The position numbers and the translations under genes were made by a program. A DNA stretch of 64,000 nucleotides from Sanderia malayensis (Eukaryota > Cnidaria > Scyphozoa > Semaeostomeae > Pelagiidae): positions 5,332,001-5,396,000 of the forward strand of contig RQOL01000729.1 in assembly GCA_013076295.1 (NCBI GenBank). The letters are read 5' to 3'. Of this stretch, positions 1-9,779 are shown one piece after another. Below the pieces are notes generated by a model that was not told where the DNA came from, made no database searches, and saw only the letters and a program-made list of their open reading frames with translations. The first letter of the stretch is position 1. Each line of letters begins with the position of its first letter.

Positions 1-300
1 GTGGAAAACACGAAATTTTCATGCAACACGCGTGTGTTTTGCATTTGCGAAAACTATTTTTTAACCTGCCAAAACTTTGTTTTTTTCACACAAATACTTT
101 CGATAAATGTTCGCCAAGCTATTAGCTTCATGTTGATATTTTCGTGGGTTCTGTAGGACAAAAATTGGCCACGTTAATTTAATTTGAAAGTTTTAGTGTT
201 TTTAAAGTACTTGATGAATTCATTTTTTCACTTTCAGAAGAAACAGCTTTTAGGGGGGCGGCAGGGTGGGCGCTGGGTGGTCGCTTGCCAGAGGGGAAGT

Positions 301-985
301 ATGGTAGGGTATGTATGGTAGGGTATGCATTGTAGGGTATGTATTGTAGGGTATGTATTTTAGGGTATGTATTGTAGGGTATGTATTGTAGGGTATGTAT
401 CGTAGGGTATGTATCGTAGGAAATGTATCATAGGGTATGTATTTTAGGGTATGTATTGTAGGGTATGTTATGTAGGGTATGTATTGTAGGGTATGTATTG
501 TAGGGTATGTATTGTAGGGTATGAATTGTATGGTATGTATGTAGGGTATGTATTGTAGGGTATTTATTGTAGGGTATGTATTGTAGGGTATGTTTTTTGG
601 GGTATGTATTGTAGGGTAGGTATTGTAGGGTATGTATTGTAGGGTATGTATTGTAGGGTATGTATTGTAGGGTATGTATTGTTGGGTATGTATTGTAGGG
701 TATGTATTGTAGGGTATGTATTGTAGGGTATGTATTGTAGGGTATGTTATGTAGGTTATGTATTGTAGGATATGTATTGTAGGGTATGTATCATAGGGTA
801 TGTATCGTAGGGTATGTATCGTAGAATATGTATTGTAGGGTATGTATCGTAGGGTATGTATTGTAGGGTATGTATTGTAGGATATGTATTGTAGGGTATG
901 TATCGTAGGGTATGTATCGTAGGGTATGTATCGTAGAATATGTATTGTAGGGTATGTATCGTAGGGTATGTATCGTAGGGTATGT
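301..985 (+). repeat. 14-bp minisatellite (TGTAGGGTATGTAT)n
   Basis: About 48 degenerate copies of a 14-bp unit. Variants such as CGTAGGGTATGTAT alternate with the main type. Translation in any frame gives a spurious tyrosine/threonine-rich peptide, so the open frames here are not genes. The same minisatellite recurs at 2,935-4,690. Confidence 0.95.
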
Positions 986-989
986 ATGT

Positions 990-1476
990 ATGTATGTATG
1001 GGCATGAGCGGGAGCGAATGCAGCGCGCGAAGCGCCCCAACTAGATTAAGCTTTGTTTACTCGACGGGCTCCGGGGAGGGAGCGAAGCGACTGAACCCGG
1101 CTCATGTTTGTATGTATGTATGTATGTATGTATGTATGTATGTATGTATGTATGTATGTATGTAGGTATGTATGTAGGTATGTATGTATGAATGTATGTA
1201 TGTATGTATGTATGTATGTATGTATGTATGTATGGGCATGAGCGGGAGCGAATGCAGCGCGCGAAGCGCGCCAACCAGATTAAGCTTTGTTTACTTCACG
1301 GGCTCCGGGGAGGGAGCGAAGCGACCGAACCCGGCTCATGTATGTATGTATGTATGTATGTATGTATGTATGGGCATGAGCGGTAGCGAATGCAGCGCGC
1401 GAAGCGCGCCAACCAGATTAAGCTTTGTTGCTTGGGGGCTCCGGGGAGGGAGCGTAGCGACCGGGCCCCCGGCTAG
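990..1476 (+). repeat. Three GC-rich terminal-type cassettes separated by (TATG)n
   Basis: Three copies of a cassette of about 105 bp begin GGGCATGAGCGGGAGCGAATG at about 1,000, 1,233 and 1,371. Each ends with a GGCTCCGGGGAGGGAGCG hairpin region. TATG microsatellite lies between them (about 1,108-1,233 and 1,338-1,370). The first two end in CCCGGCTCATG and run on into TATG; only the last ends in CCCCCGGCTAG. The cassettes therefore look like repeated versions of the Helitron 3' terminus, of which only the outermost keeps CTAG. Confidence 0.75.
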
Positions 1477-2934
1477 TCTTTATATAATAAAATGTGATCA
1501 CACGTGACCGGCCGACTGTGAACAATGGGCTATTGTTTGCTGAACAATCGACGTTCGAAAAAACAATGGGATCAAAGGAATTTCCTTGATACCATAAAGG
1601 CTTTTTTTCTGGGGGTCAATAAGGGTGCAAATTGGTATCAAAATGATCGCTGCATTGTGCTGATCAAGGTAAAGTATGTGGCTAATTTCTACTCCAAACG
1701 GTTCAGAAGTTATGGCCCATTTTGTGTTCCGACTTTCTAGAAAGTTCCCCGGATGGAGTTAATAAGATGCAAAACTAGCAGGGAGAAGCACGGGTCTTTT
1801 TAGTTGAACGGGCGGCAAGTTGCTCGGGTCTAAACGTGAATACGTGCCGGAAATCAATTGTAAAGACGTGTCAATTGTTGTCAAGACCTGTGCAGACAAT
1901 TGGTGGACAATTATTGCAGGGTATTTCCTTTATTCAATTGTTTTTGGCTTTAAATAGCACGAGTTTTGTTTTGTTTAACCTCACGTTTTTTGTGTTCAGC
2001 CGAGGGCCTAACCAAAACACGAAGACAATTTTGATTTTCTCGGGTCGTTCTGGGCCGATTTTCTCCATTTAAACTTTCGATAATTGTTTATTTACACAAG
2101 AACTAAAGTTATATGGCTTTGTTTTTTTTGTTTTTTTGATTTTCCTCTGTTTTTGGACAGTTTTAGCCAAGTTTGGATTTGCTGGAAAACACGAATTTTC
2201 ACCAACACGCGTGTGTTTTGCATTCGCGAAAATTAATTTTTAACCTGCCAAAACTTTGTTTTTTTCCCCCAAATACTTTCGAGAAATGTTCGCCAAGCTA
2301 TTAGCTTCATGTTGATATTTTCGTGGGGTGTGTAGGACAAAAATTGGCCACGTAAATTTAATTTGAAAGTTGGTGAATCGTTTTAAATGCTTTTTTTTCA
2401 GGGTTTGATTTCAGGGCTTTTTAATCAACAAAATGATGTCTTGGACTTCAAAAATGTACAACTAAAATTGCGAAAAGCATTTCGAATGCACCCAATTACT
2501 TTCGATACTTATTCGCCAAGGTATCAGCTTCATGTGGTGTAATTTGAGTTAAAATGGACAAAGTTTGACCAAGTTAGGGGAATTTTTGTGTTTTTAAAGT
2601 TGGCTGACGAATAAATTTTTTCACGGCTTTGGTGTTGGGCTGCACTAAATACTCTCTTAAAATTCAAAACAACACTGCTAAGAAATGTGAATATTTTTAT
2701 GGATTCGCTGTTTCCTCAGCTACAGTTTGATATATTTTTTATTACAGATTGATTTAAATTTTCCAGGATTCATTAAATTTTTGAAGGAAACTTTTTTTTT
2801 CAACTTCACACTGAAGCTATCAACCTTCGGCTTTCAGGGGGCGGCAGGGTAGGCGCTGGGCGGTCGATTGCCAGGGGGGAGGATCCGACCTCCCACCTTT
2901 ACTTTCTTTAGAAATGTTGCGTCGTAGTGTGTTG

Positions 2935-4690
2935 TAGGGTATGTATTGTAGGGTATTTTGTAGGGTATGTATTGCAGGGTATGTATTGTAGGGTATTTAT
3001 TGTAGAGTATGTATTGTAGGGTATGTATCGTAGGGTATGTATTGTAGGGTATGTATTGTAGGGTATTTATTTTAGGGTTGTATTGTAGGGTATGTATTGT
3101 CGGGTATGTATTGGTGGGTATGTATTGTAGGGTATGTATTGTAGGGTATTATTGTAGGGTATGCATTGTAGGGTATGTATTGTAGGTATTGTAGGGTTGT
3201 ATTGTAGGGTATGTATTGTAGGGTATGTTGTGTAGTGTGATTGTATAGGTGTAGGGTATGTATTGTAGGGTATGTATTGTAGGTATTTATTGTAGGGTAT
3301 GTGTTGTAGGGTATGTATTGTAAGGTATGTATTGTAAGGTATGTATTGTAGGGTATGTATTGTAGGGTATGTATGTAGGGTAGTATTGTAGGGTATGTAT
3401 TGTAGGGTATTAGTAGGGTATTTATTGTAGGGTATGTATTGTAAGGTATGTATTGTAGGGTATGTGTTGTAAGGTATGTATTGTAGGGTATGTATTCTAG
3501 GGTATGTATTGTAGGGGATGTATTGTAATGTATGTATTGTAGGGTATGTATTGTAGGGTATGTATTGTAGGGTATTTATTTTAGGATTTGTATTGTAGGG
3601 TATGTATTGTCGGGTATGTATTGGTGGGTATGTATTGTAGGGTATGTATTGTAGGGTATTATGTAGGGTATGCATTGTAGGGTATTATGTAGGGTATCAT
3701 TGTAGGCTTTGTATTGTAGGGTATGTATTGTAGGGTATGTATTGTAGGGTATGTATTGTAGGTATTATTGTAGGTATGTTTGTAGGGTATGTATTGTAAG
3801 GTATTATTGTAAGGTATGTATTGTAGGGTATGTATTGTAGGGTATGTATGGTAGGGTAGTTATTGTAGGGTATGTATTGTAGGGTATTTATTGTAGGGTA
3901 TTTATTGTAGGGTATGTATTGTAAGGTATGTATTGTAGGGTATGTGTTGTAAGGTATGTATTGTAGGGTATGTATTCTAGGGTATGTATTGTAGGGAATG
4001 TATTGTAATGTATGTATTGTAGGGTATGTATTGTAGGGTATGTATTGTAGGGTATTTATTGTAGGGTTTGTATTGTAGGGTATGTATTGTAGGGTATGTA
4101 TTGTAGGGTATGTATTGTAAGGTATTTAATGTAGGGTATGTGTTGTAGGGTATGTATTGTAAGGTATGTATTGTAAGGTATGTATTGTAGGGTATGTATT
4201 GTAGGGTATGTATGGTAGGGTAGTTATTGTAGGGTATGTATTGTAGGGTATTTATTGTAGGGTATTTATTGTAGGGTATGTATTGTAAGGTATGTATTGT
4301 AGGGTATGTGTTGTAAGGTATGTATTGTAGGGTATGTATTCTAGGGTATGTATTGTAGGGAATGTATTGTAATGTATGTATTGTAGGGTATGTATTGTAG
4401 GGTATGTATTGTACGGTATGTATTGTAGGGTATGTGTTGTAAGGTATGTATTGTAGGGTATGTATTCTAGGGTATGTATTGTAGGGAATGTATTGTAATG
4501 TATGTATTGTAGGGTATGTATTGTAGGGTATGTATTGTACGGTATGTATTGTAGGGTATGTATTGTAGGGTATGTATTGTTGGGTATGTATTGTAGGGTA
4601 TGTATTGTAAGTTATGTATTGTAGGGTATGTATTGTAGGGTATGTATTGTAGGGTATGTATTGCAGGGTATGTATTGTAGGTTATGTATG
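2935..4690 (+). repeat. 14-bp minisatellite, second array
   Basis: About 125 copies of the TGTAGGGTATGTAT unit with drop-outs and higher-order repetition; the block around 3,890-4,080 recurs near 4,250-4,440 and 4,430-4,560. It is non-coding. It occupies the same place inside the element as the array at 301-985. Confidence 0.95.
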
Positions 4691-5038
4691 TATGTATGGG
4701 CATGCAGCGCGCAGAAATGCAGCGGCGAAGCGCGCCACCCACATTAAGCTTTGTCTACTTGACGGGCTCCGGGGAGGGAGCGAAGCAACCGAACCCGGCC
4801 CATGTATGTATGTATGTATGTATGTATGTATGTATGTATGTATGTATGTATGTATGTATGTATGTATGTATGTATGTATGTATGTATGTATGTATGTAGG
4901 TATGTATGTATGTATTTATGTATGTATGTATGGGCATGAGCGGGAGCGAATGCAGCGCGCGAGGCGCGCCAACCACATTAAACTTTTGTTGCTTGGGGGG
5001 CGCCGGGGAGGGAGCGTAGCGACCGGGCCCCCGGCTAG
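4690..5038 (+). repeat. Two GC cassettes flanking (TATG)n, with the 3' hairpin and CTAG
   Basis: A degenerate cassette (4,697-4,800), a TATG array of about 130 bp (4,802-4,932) and a second cassette (4,931-5,038). The second carries the terminal GC-rich inverted repeat and the CTAG terminus. The next element begins at the next base with TCTAATATATATATTCT. Confidence 0.8.
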
Positions 5039-5830
5039 TCTAATATATATATTCTGTGATGTCACGTGATGACACACTTTCCTTGCCAAAAACAATGGAT
5101 TCGACCCGAAACAATAGGTCGAACGCCCAAAAACAATGGGCCGAAACGGCGAACCGTGTGATCACAAAGGCTTTTTTGTTTGAGGGTATATGGCTATGAA
5201 ATTCACACTGAATGCTTAGTTTATTATTTTAACCAGGGTAATGGATTTTGTTTTTCGATTTTCTTCCTAATTATTGAATTATTCCATTAATTATTCTGCT
5301 AATTGTGCTATCACGAAAAAACTACGGTTTACGGTGGCGAAACTTCCAAATTCGCATCGCAAACTCCATTTTCGAACAAAGTGTTCGCTCTTCACGTGAC
5401 CCGTTTCGCCTTTTTCTGCAATTTGATTGGCTCTTTTGGCGCGACCCACGTGCGTTGTCTATCGTTTTTCGTTTTTCGTTTTTTGCCCTCTGTTGCAGCA
5501 GGTACTTTATTTCTGGAGAAGAGGACGCGTGTTTTTGTTTTGCACACAAAGGGGCCTTTCAAAGTGTTTTACCACCTGAATTATCTTTGCGAAAAACTAC
5601 TATTTATTTCAAAGACCCTGGAGAGTTCCAGAAGACAATAAAAAACACAGGTGATAGCTTTGTTTTGTATTTCAAGTTGAAATAGTTGTTGTTTTTGTAG
5701 TAAGCGTTGCTTCGGCATGCTTGCAACGCTTAGGCCCAATGAAAACAAAGTCAAAGTTATGAATTTTTCAGGCGCTAATTGCTCGATTTTCCTCATTTAA
5801 ACTTTCGCAAAGTGTTTGTATGTTTGTATA
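5039..5830 (+). other. Helitron 5' terminal block
   Basis: About 790 bp shared with 31,890-32,702 (-), 33,860-34,672 (-) and 41,592-42,330 (+), and in diverged form with 1,477-2,080. Landmarks are the TC terminus, CACGTGATGAC, repeats of the AAACAATGG/AAACAATAGG type, GCCTTTTTT, a segment with CCAAT-box-like GATTGGCTC, and a final TTTAAACTTTCG. Open frames of up to 137 codons occur in it, but they differ between copies and are broken in the 41,592 copy, so I do not call genes. Confidence 0.75.
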
Positions 5831-6135
5831 GTACGTATAGTATGTATAGTATGTTTTTTTAGTAGGTATAGTAGGTATAGTATGTTTGTAAAGTAGGTAT
5901 AGTAGGTATAGTATGTTTTTATAGTAGGTATAGTATGTTTTTATAGTAAGCATAGTATGTTTGTATTGTAGGTATAGTATGTATAGTATGTGTAGTATGT
6001 TTTTATAGTAGGTATAGTAGGTATAGTATGTCTTTATAGTTGGTATAGTATAGTAAGTATAGTATGTTTGTATAATAGGTATAGTAGGTATAGTATGTTT
6101 GTATAGTAGGTATATAGTAGGTTTATATGTAGGTA
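5815..6135 (+). repeat. (TATAGTAGG / TATAGTATGTTT)n microsatellite
   Basis: Short AT-rich repeats based on TATAGTA. They appear in the reverse strand at 31,590-31,885 and 33,558-33,853, always directly after the Helitron 5' block. Confidence 0.9.
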
Positions 6136-6149
6136 TGTATGTATGTATA

Positions 6150-6425
6150 TAGTTATGTATGTATGCATGGGCATGAGCGTTAACGAATGCAGTGCACAAA
6201 GTGCGCCCTATCAGTCAATGTTTCTTGATAATAGATAGACAGGTGAGCGCAGCGAGCTAACCCATTGTACGTGGGGTTTAAAGGGGCATGAGCGTGAGCG
6301 AATGCAGCGCACGAAGTGCGCCAACCACAGGCGAGCGCAGCGAGCTAACCCATTGTAAGTGGGGTTGAAAGAGGCATGCTGTTAGCGAATGCAGCACACG
6401 AAGTGTGCCCTATCAGGCAATGTTT
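6150..6425 (+). repeat. 114-bp satellite, about two units
   Basis: Units read GGCATGAGCG...GAATGCAGCGCAC, then GAAGTGCGC, then GGCGAGCGCAGCGAGCTAAC. They contain short perfect hairpins such as GCGCAC(GAA)GTGCGC. The same unit forms arrays at 17,730-18,250, 30,372-31,346, 33,095-33,297 and 42,355-43,075. Confidence 0.9.
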
Positions 6426-6779
6426 CTTGATAATATACAACATATATATTAGATATATTAGATATAGTATGATAAAAGATAGTATTGGATGATTGTATGT
6501 ATATAGTAGGAAACAGTATAGTATTGCATGTTCATGTATAGTATTTTTTGGTATGTAGCATTGTATTTATATTTTTATTTTTAGTGTTGCATTTAATAGC
6601 AAGTTCAAGCAGTTTTTTAAGTCTTTGTAGGCAATCATACGTGCTCCAATTTGTTAATTTATTTCCATACTTTGTAGTACCCCTCATTGATAATTACACA
6701 GAGAATGAAGAAAATGCACAATTGATGATAGAATATTAAGAACACACAACAAAGGTTCAAAGGACATGACTTGAATTTA

Positions 6780-7470
6780 AACTTATAGTTGTAAATTATA
6801 GTTGTAACAAAAACTGTATATCTTACAACATAAATGTACTATTTACCTGAACATAATTTACCAGCAGTGAAGCGTGCAACATTACATATGCTTCTCTTGA
6901 AAAGTTTTCATTTTTTGTAGTCATTTCTGATAACTAAATTTCCACTATGTGGCCACTACCACGGTGTTTCTACCCACATACTAACAATATTTACGCATTC
7001 TGTGACATTTCCAGGAGGCTTCCATTTCAGTTATCTATGTTTTATTCTACGAGGCCATCTTTACTCTGTTGCTATGGTACTCATATTCAAAATTTTCTAA
7101 TTAACAATGAACTATATTATCGACAAGTAAACAAAGCTTAATCCCATTCCATTATACCATTTCAATTTTATAGTTGCAGCAAAAACTGTATATCTTACAA
7201 CATAAATGTACTATTTACCTGAATATAATTTACCAGTGAAGCGTGCAACATTACATATGCTTCTCTTGAAAAGTCTTCATTTTCTGTAGTCATTTCTCAT
7301 AACTAAATTTCACACTATCAGGCCACTACCAGGGTATTTCCACCACACATACTAACAATATTTACCCATTCTGTGACATTTCCAGGAGGCCTCGATTTCA
7401 GTTATCTATATTTTATTATACGAGGCCATCTTCAATCTGTTGCCATGGTGTTCATATCCAAAATTATCTT
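6780..7470 (+). repeat. Direct duplication of about 310 bp upstream of the small gene
   Basis: The stretch 6,780-7,095 (starting at the TATAGTTGTAA region and ending near GGCCATCTTTACTCTGTTGC) is repeated at 7,171-7,450 with scattered changes. Copy 2 has a single version (about 29,700-29,980). The duplication therefore arose in copy 1, or was lost from copy 2, after they separated. I see no coding frame; 6,430-6,780 likewise shows only AT-rich sequence conserved in copy 2. Confidence 0.75.
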
Positions 7471-7479
7471 CACAACGCA

Positions 7480-7560
7480 ACGCGCCAAAAATATTTTCCG
7501 TTCGTGTTCATCACTGTCAAAAGTAGAGCCACAAGTGAACAGGTAAATTGTTTTTAACTC
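7480..7560 (+). promoter_or_regulatory. Candidate first (non-coding) exon and splice donor of the small gene
   Basis: The sequence ACAAGTGAACAG ends at 7,542 and is followed by GTAAAT, a plausible splice donor. Copy 2 keeps the counterpart (exon end at 29,607 on -, with ACAAGTCAACAG then GTAAAT). The segment is GC-richer than its surroundings (CGCAACGCGCCAAAAATATT), which fits a promoter-proximal exon. No clear TATA box is seen. Transcription from here is inferred. Confidence 0.4.
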
Positions 7561-7670
7561 ATTACTAATAATTTATACTTTTACATATTAATAAAGACAT
7601 TTACAAATAATACCCAAATTTTTTATTACATGCACAACTATTTCCATGTATTTAATCACTGATGATATTC

Positions 7671-8410
7671 CTTTTCCAGTCTTCTTTAGTTTTCGTTGTT
7701 GAACCTTCCTATAAGAAAAAAAGATTTCGGTATGTATTTTCAGTCCAATGCTACTTGGATAATGAGATTTTCCTTTACTATTATGATCACCAACCAGATG
7801 TGTAACTTACTACTTAGCATTTAAATCACAATTATCTTCTTCTTTTTCAGTATTTGCAGTTTGGCAGTTGCCCGTTCATTTTTATTTCGTTCAGATTTTC
7901 GGTATGTACTTTCAGTTCAATGTTAATTAGATAATGAGATTCTCCATTACTATTACGATCACCAACCATATGTGTAACTTACTGCTTACCATTTCAATCA
8001 CAATTATCTTATTCTTTTTCCAGTATTTGCAGTTTGGTAGTTGCTCGTTGCATTGATCTAATTTCCTTTTTAGCACATTTTCGGTATGTACTTTCAGTTC
8101 AATAGTACTTGCATAATGAGGTTCTCCATTACTATTGTCTTCACGAAGCATATGTATAAATTACTACTTACCATTAAAATCACAATTATCTTTTTCCAGT
8201 ATTTGCAGTTTGGCAGTTGCCCTTTATTTTTAATTTTCTTCAGATTTTCGGCATGTGCTTTCATTTCCATGTTAATAAGATAATGAGATTCTCCATTAAT
8301 ATTATGTTCACAAAGCATATGTATAACTTACTACTTACGATTTGAATCACCATTATCTTATTGCTTTTCCAGTATTTGCAGTTGGGCAACTGTCCTTGGA
8401 TTTTGTATGA
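7671..8410 (+). repeat. Tandem repeats of about 175 bp with exon-like cores (five units)
   Basis: Each unit has a pyrimidine-rich tract and CAG, a core starting TATTTGCAGTTTGGCAGTTG (starts near 7,851, 8,022, 8,202 and 8,373; a diverged core at 7,680), the phrase AGATTTTCG, and then GTATGTACTTTCAG. The core is 50-60 nt long. It is flanked by a good acceptor (TTTTTCAG/TTTTTCCAG) and donor (GGTATGTA), so each unit resembles a cassette exon. Cores contain stops in some frames, so they would be leader exons rather than coding ones. Copy 2 has about nine units (28,040-29,470). Confidence 0.6.
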
Positions 8411-8522
8411 TATTATATTATTTTACATCAGTACTGCTTCATGTAAATATATTTTGTTTTTCACATATCAATGATTCTTATGAAAAAAAAACAACTGTTA
8501 TTTGTTTGCTTTTAGGTTCGCT

Positions 8523-9077
8523 ATGGCTACAAGTGCCAAAAAAAAGCCAGAACCGGAAAAACAAATTGTTATATGGCTTCGTGATCAAGTGAAAGTAATT
8601 ATAGCTAATATATTAATTCATATTTCATCAGTTTTTAAGCACTTCACTATAATTAATTCATATCTTTGCTTTCGTATCCTAGGAAATAACATACAAAGAC
8701 ATTTATGGTCTAAAAAGGGAGTGTGCTGCCCAATTCTTCGAATTGGGCAGGAATAAAAAGTTCTCCTTGGTTGACAAGGAGGGGAGGAGACTCCCCACAA
8801 AAGATATAGTGTAAGTATACCTTCTGTATTTGAAGCTCAGTTGTTCTATTGATTTGTTCCAAATATTGTATAATATCCTTCCACCAAAAAACAACCTGTA
8901 ACATAATTGTGTATTCACAGATCACAAAAGGAGGCCTTTATCAAGATTGGTAAAGGCCAAAGAAAACAAAAGGTGGGTAAAAAGGGTGGGAAGGCCATCC
9001 AAGAATTTTCTAGAACTTTGATGGTGGCCATGCCCACCCAAAGGGCTATAAAAATTATGCAGGACATGTGTAAATAG
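8523..9077 (+). CDS. Small spliced Helitron-borne gene, 118 aa, function unknown
   Basis: Three coding exons are visible: 8,523-8,594 (ATG, phase 0 donor GTAATT), 8,683-8,810 (acceptor CCTAG, donor GTAAGT) and 8,921-9,077 (acceptor TTCACAG, stop TAG). Joined, they give an uninterrupted frame of 118 codons. The product is lysine-rich. It starts MATSAKKKPEPEKQ, has a middle part with KRECAAQFFELGRN and ends with VAMPTQRAIKIMQDMC. I recognise no domain. Copy 2 has the same exon structure and open frames (27,283-27,912, -), with the middle exon again exactly 128 nt, which argues for a real gene. It sits upstream of Rep/helicase on the same strand and its stop lies inside a 16-bp stem-loop. An accessory role in transposition is possible but unproven. 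Confidence 0.65.
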
Positions 9078-9240
9078 TTTCTTAACTAATTTACACATGT
9101 CCTGTTTTTGACCATGCATGAAAGAGACAATCATAAAATCAAAACCACTACATTAACACAAAATATAAAGTAAAATTATCCACTTTTCCACACAAAAAAT
9201 TTTTAAAACATTTCACATTTTTTGTTCATGCATGGTCAAA
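9060..9240 (+). repeat. Stem-loop at the end of the small gene, plus a wider inverted repeat
   Basis: Arms CAGGACATGTGTAAAT (9,060-9,075) and ATTTACACATGTCCTG (9,089-9,104) form a perfect 16-bp stem with a 13-nt loop, and overlap the stop codon at 9,075. Just downstream, TTGACCATGCATGA (9,108-9,121) faces its inverse at 9,227-9,240. Both structures are kept in copy 2 (27,134-27,317), where the first stem extends to about 22 bp. Possible roles are RNA 3'-end formation or the scar of an inserted hairpin element. Confidence 0.7.
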
Positions 9241-9779
9241 GTTTTATTCCTAATATATTTGTTCATATTATATGTTCCAAATGTTCTTATTTGATATGTT
9301 CCAAATGTTCCAAATTATATGTTCCAGTATTTTTAATATTTCAATCACATTTTTAATAATTCAGAAAGCTTTATCAGATACAAATGTTGACATGATTTAG
9401 TTGCAAAACCTTCACTTAATAACTTACCCAATGCATGGTATTCACTTTCATGAATGCGATGTTGCAGTTGCACCAGATAACGGTGGTCATTTATTCCCAG
9501 TATGATTCTTTTTAAGCGATTTTTGCAATCTAAACTCAGAAAATGAAACTGGAGTTAACACATTTTGAACAGTGAGTCAAAATACTTTATACATACTCTT
9601 CAGATGGAAATGATTTAAGAAGATGCAGTTGGATTCTCACCATGCGTTTCTTCCTCATCAAACTATACTTGGCATGCCTTTGCCATGATGTAATGATGTC
9701 ATTCAATTTCACGTGCAATTTTTCCCTCCTACCTTTTTAACCACTCTGAGGGAGGGGAATTCCCTTTTCACTAACAAGT
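9241..9779. other. AT-rich spacer, no gene seen
   Basis: Low-complexity ATGTTCCAAATGTTC-type repeats near 9,265-9,330, followed by AT-rich sequence without a credible open frame. A similar but diverged stretch occurs in copy 2 (about 26,620-27,130). Confidence 0.6.

Larger units (their letters stand above)
1..1476 (+). mobile_element. Non-autonomous Helitron, 3' part only
   Basis: This is the right-hand part of an element whose 5' end lies left of the window. Bases 1-300 match 2,170-2,880 of the next element, which shows the same internal order: a non-coding body, then a 14-bp minisatellite, then TATG repeats with GC-rich cassettes. It ends with a GC-rich inverted repeat (a GGGGGC run near 1,434 facing GGCCCCC at 1,464-1,470) followed by CTAG at 1,473-1,476, the form of a Helitron 3' terminus. 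The base after CTAG is T, as expected for insertion between A and T. No coding capacity is seen; the open frames here are translations of simple repeats. Confidence 0.7.
1477..5038 (+). mobile_element. Complete non-autonomous Helitron, 3.56 kb
   Basis: The element starts with TC at 1,477 directly after the CTAG of its neighbour and ends with CTAG at 5,035-5,038, preceded by a GGGGGG...CCCCC inverted repeat. The 5' block (1,477-2,080) is a diverged relative of the 5' block at 5,039-5,830: both carry a CACGTGA motif, the AAAACAATGGG repeats, the phrase AAAGGCTTTTTT and a TTTAAACTTTCG end. An AT-rich body, the 14-bp minisatellite and TATG/cassette repeats follow. It has no Rep/helicase and would have to be moved by an autonomous relative. 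Confidence 0.75.

Noticed and set aside
301..985. Possible telomere repeat because of the GTAGGGTA core
   Set aside because: The 14-bp unit is a minisatellite internal to Helitrons; no TTAGGG array is present.
250..1005. Long open frames rich in Tyr/Thr/Pro across 250-1,005, 3,067-3,675 and 4,467-4,742
   Set aside because: Translations of the 14-bp minisatellite.
5303..5685. Open frames of 112-138 codons in the Helitron 5' block (also 32,023-32,436 and 33,992-34,408)
   Set aside because: The frames differ between copies, are broken in the 41,592 copy, and lie in a block that behaves as non-coding terminal DNA.
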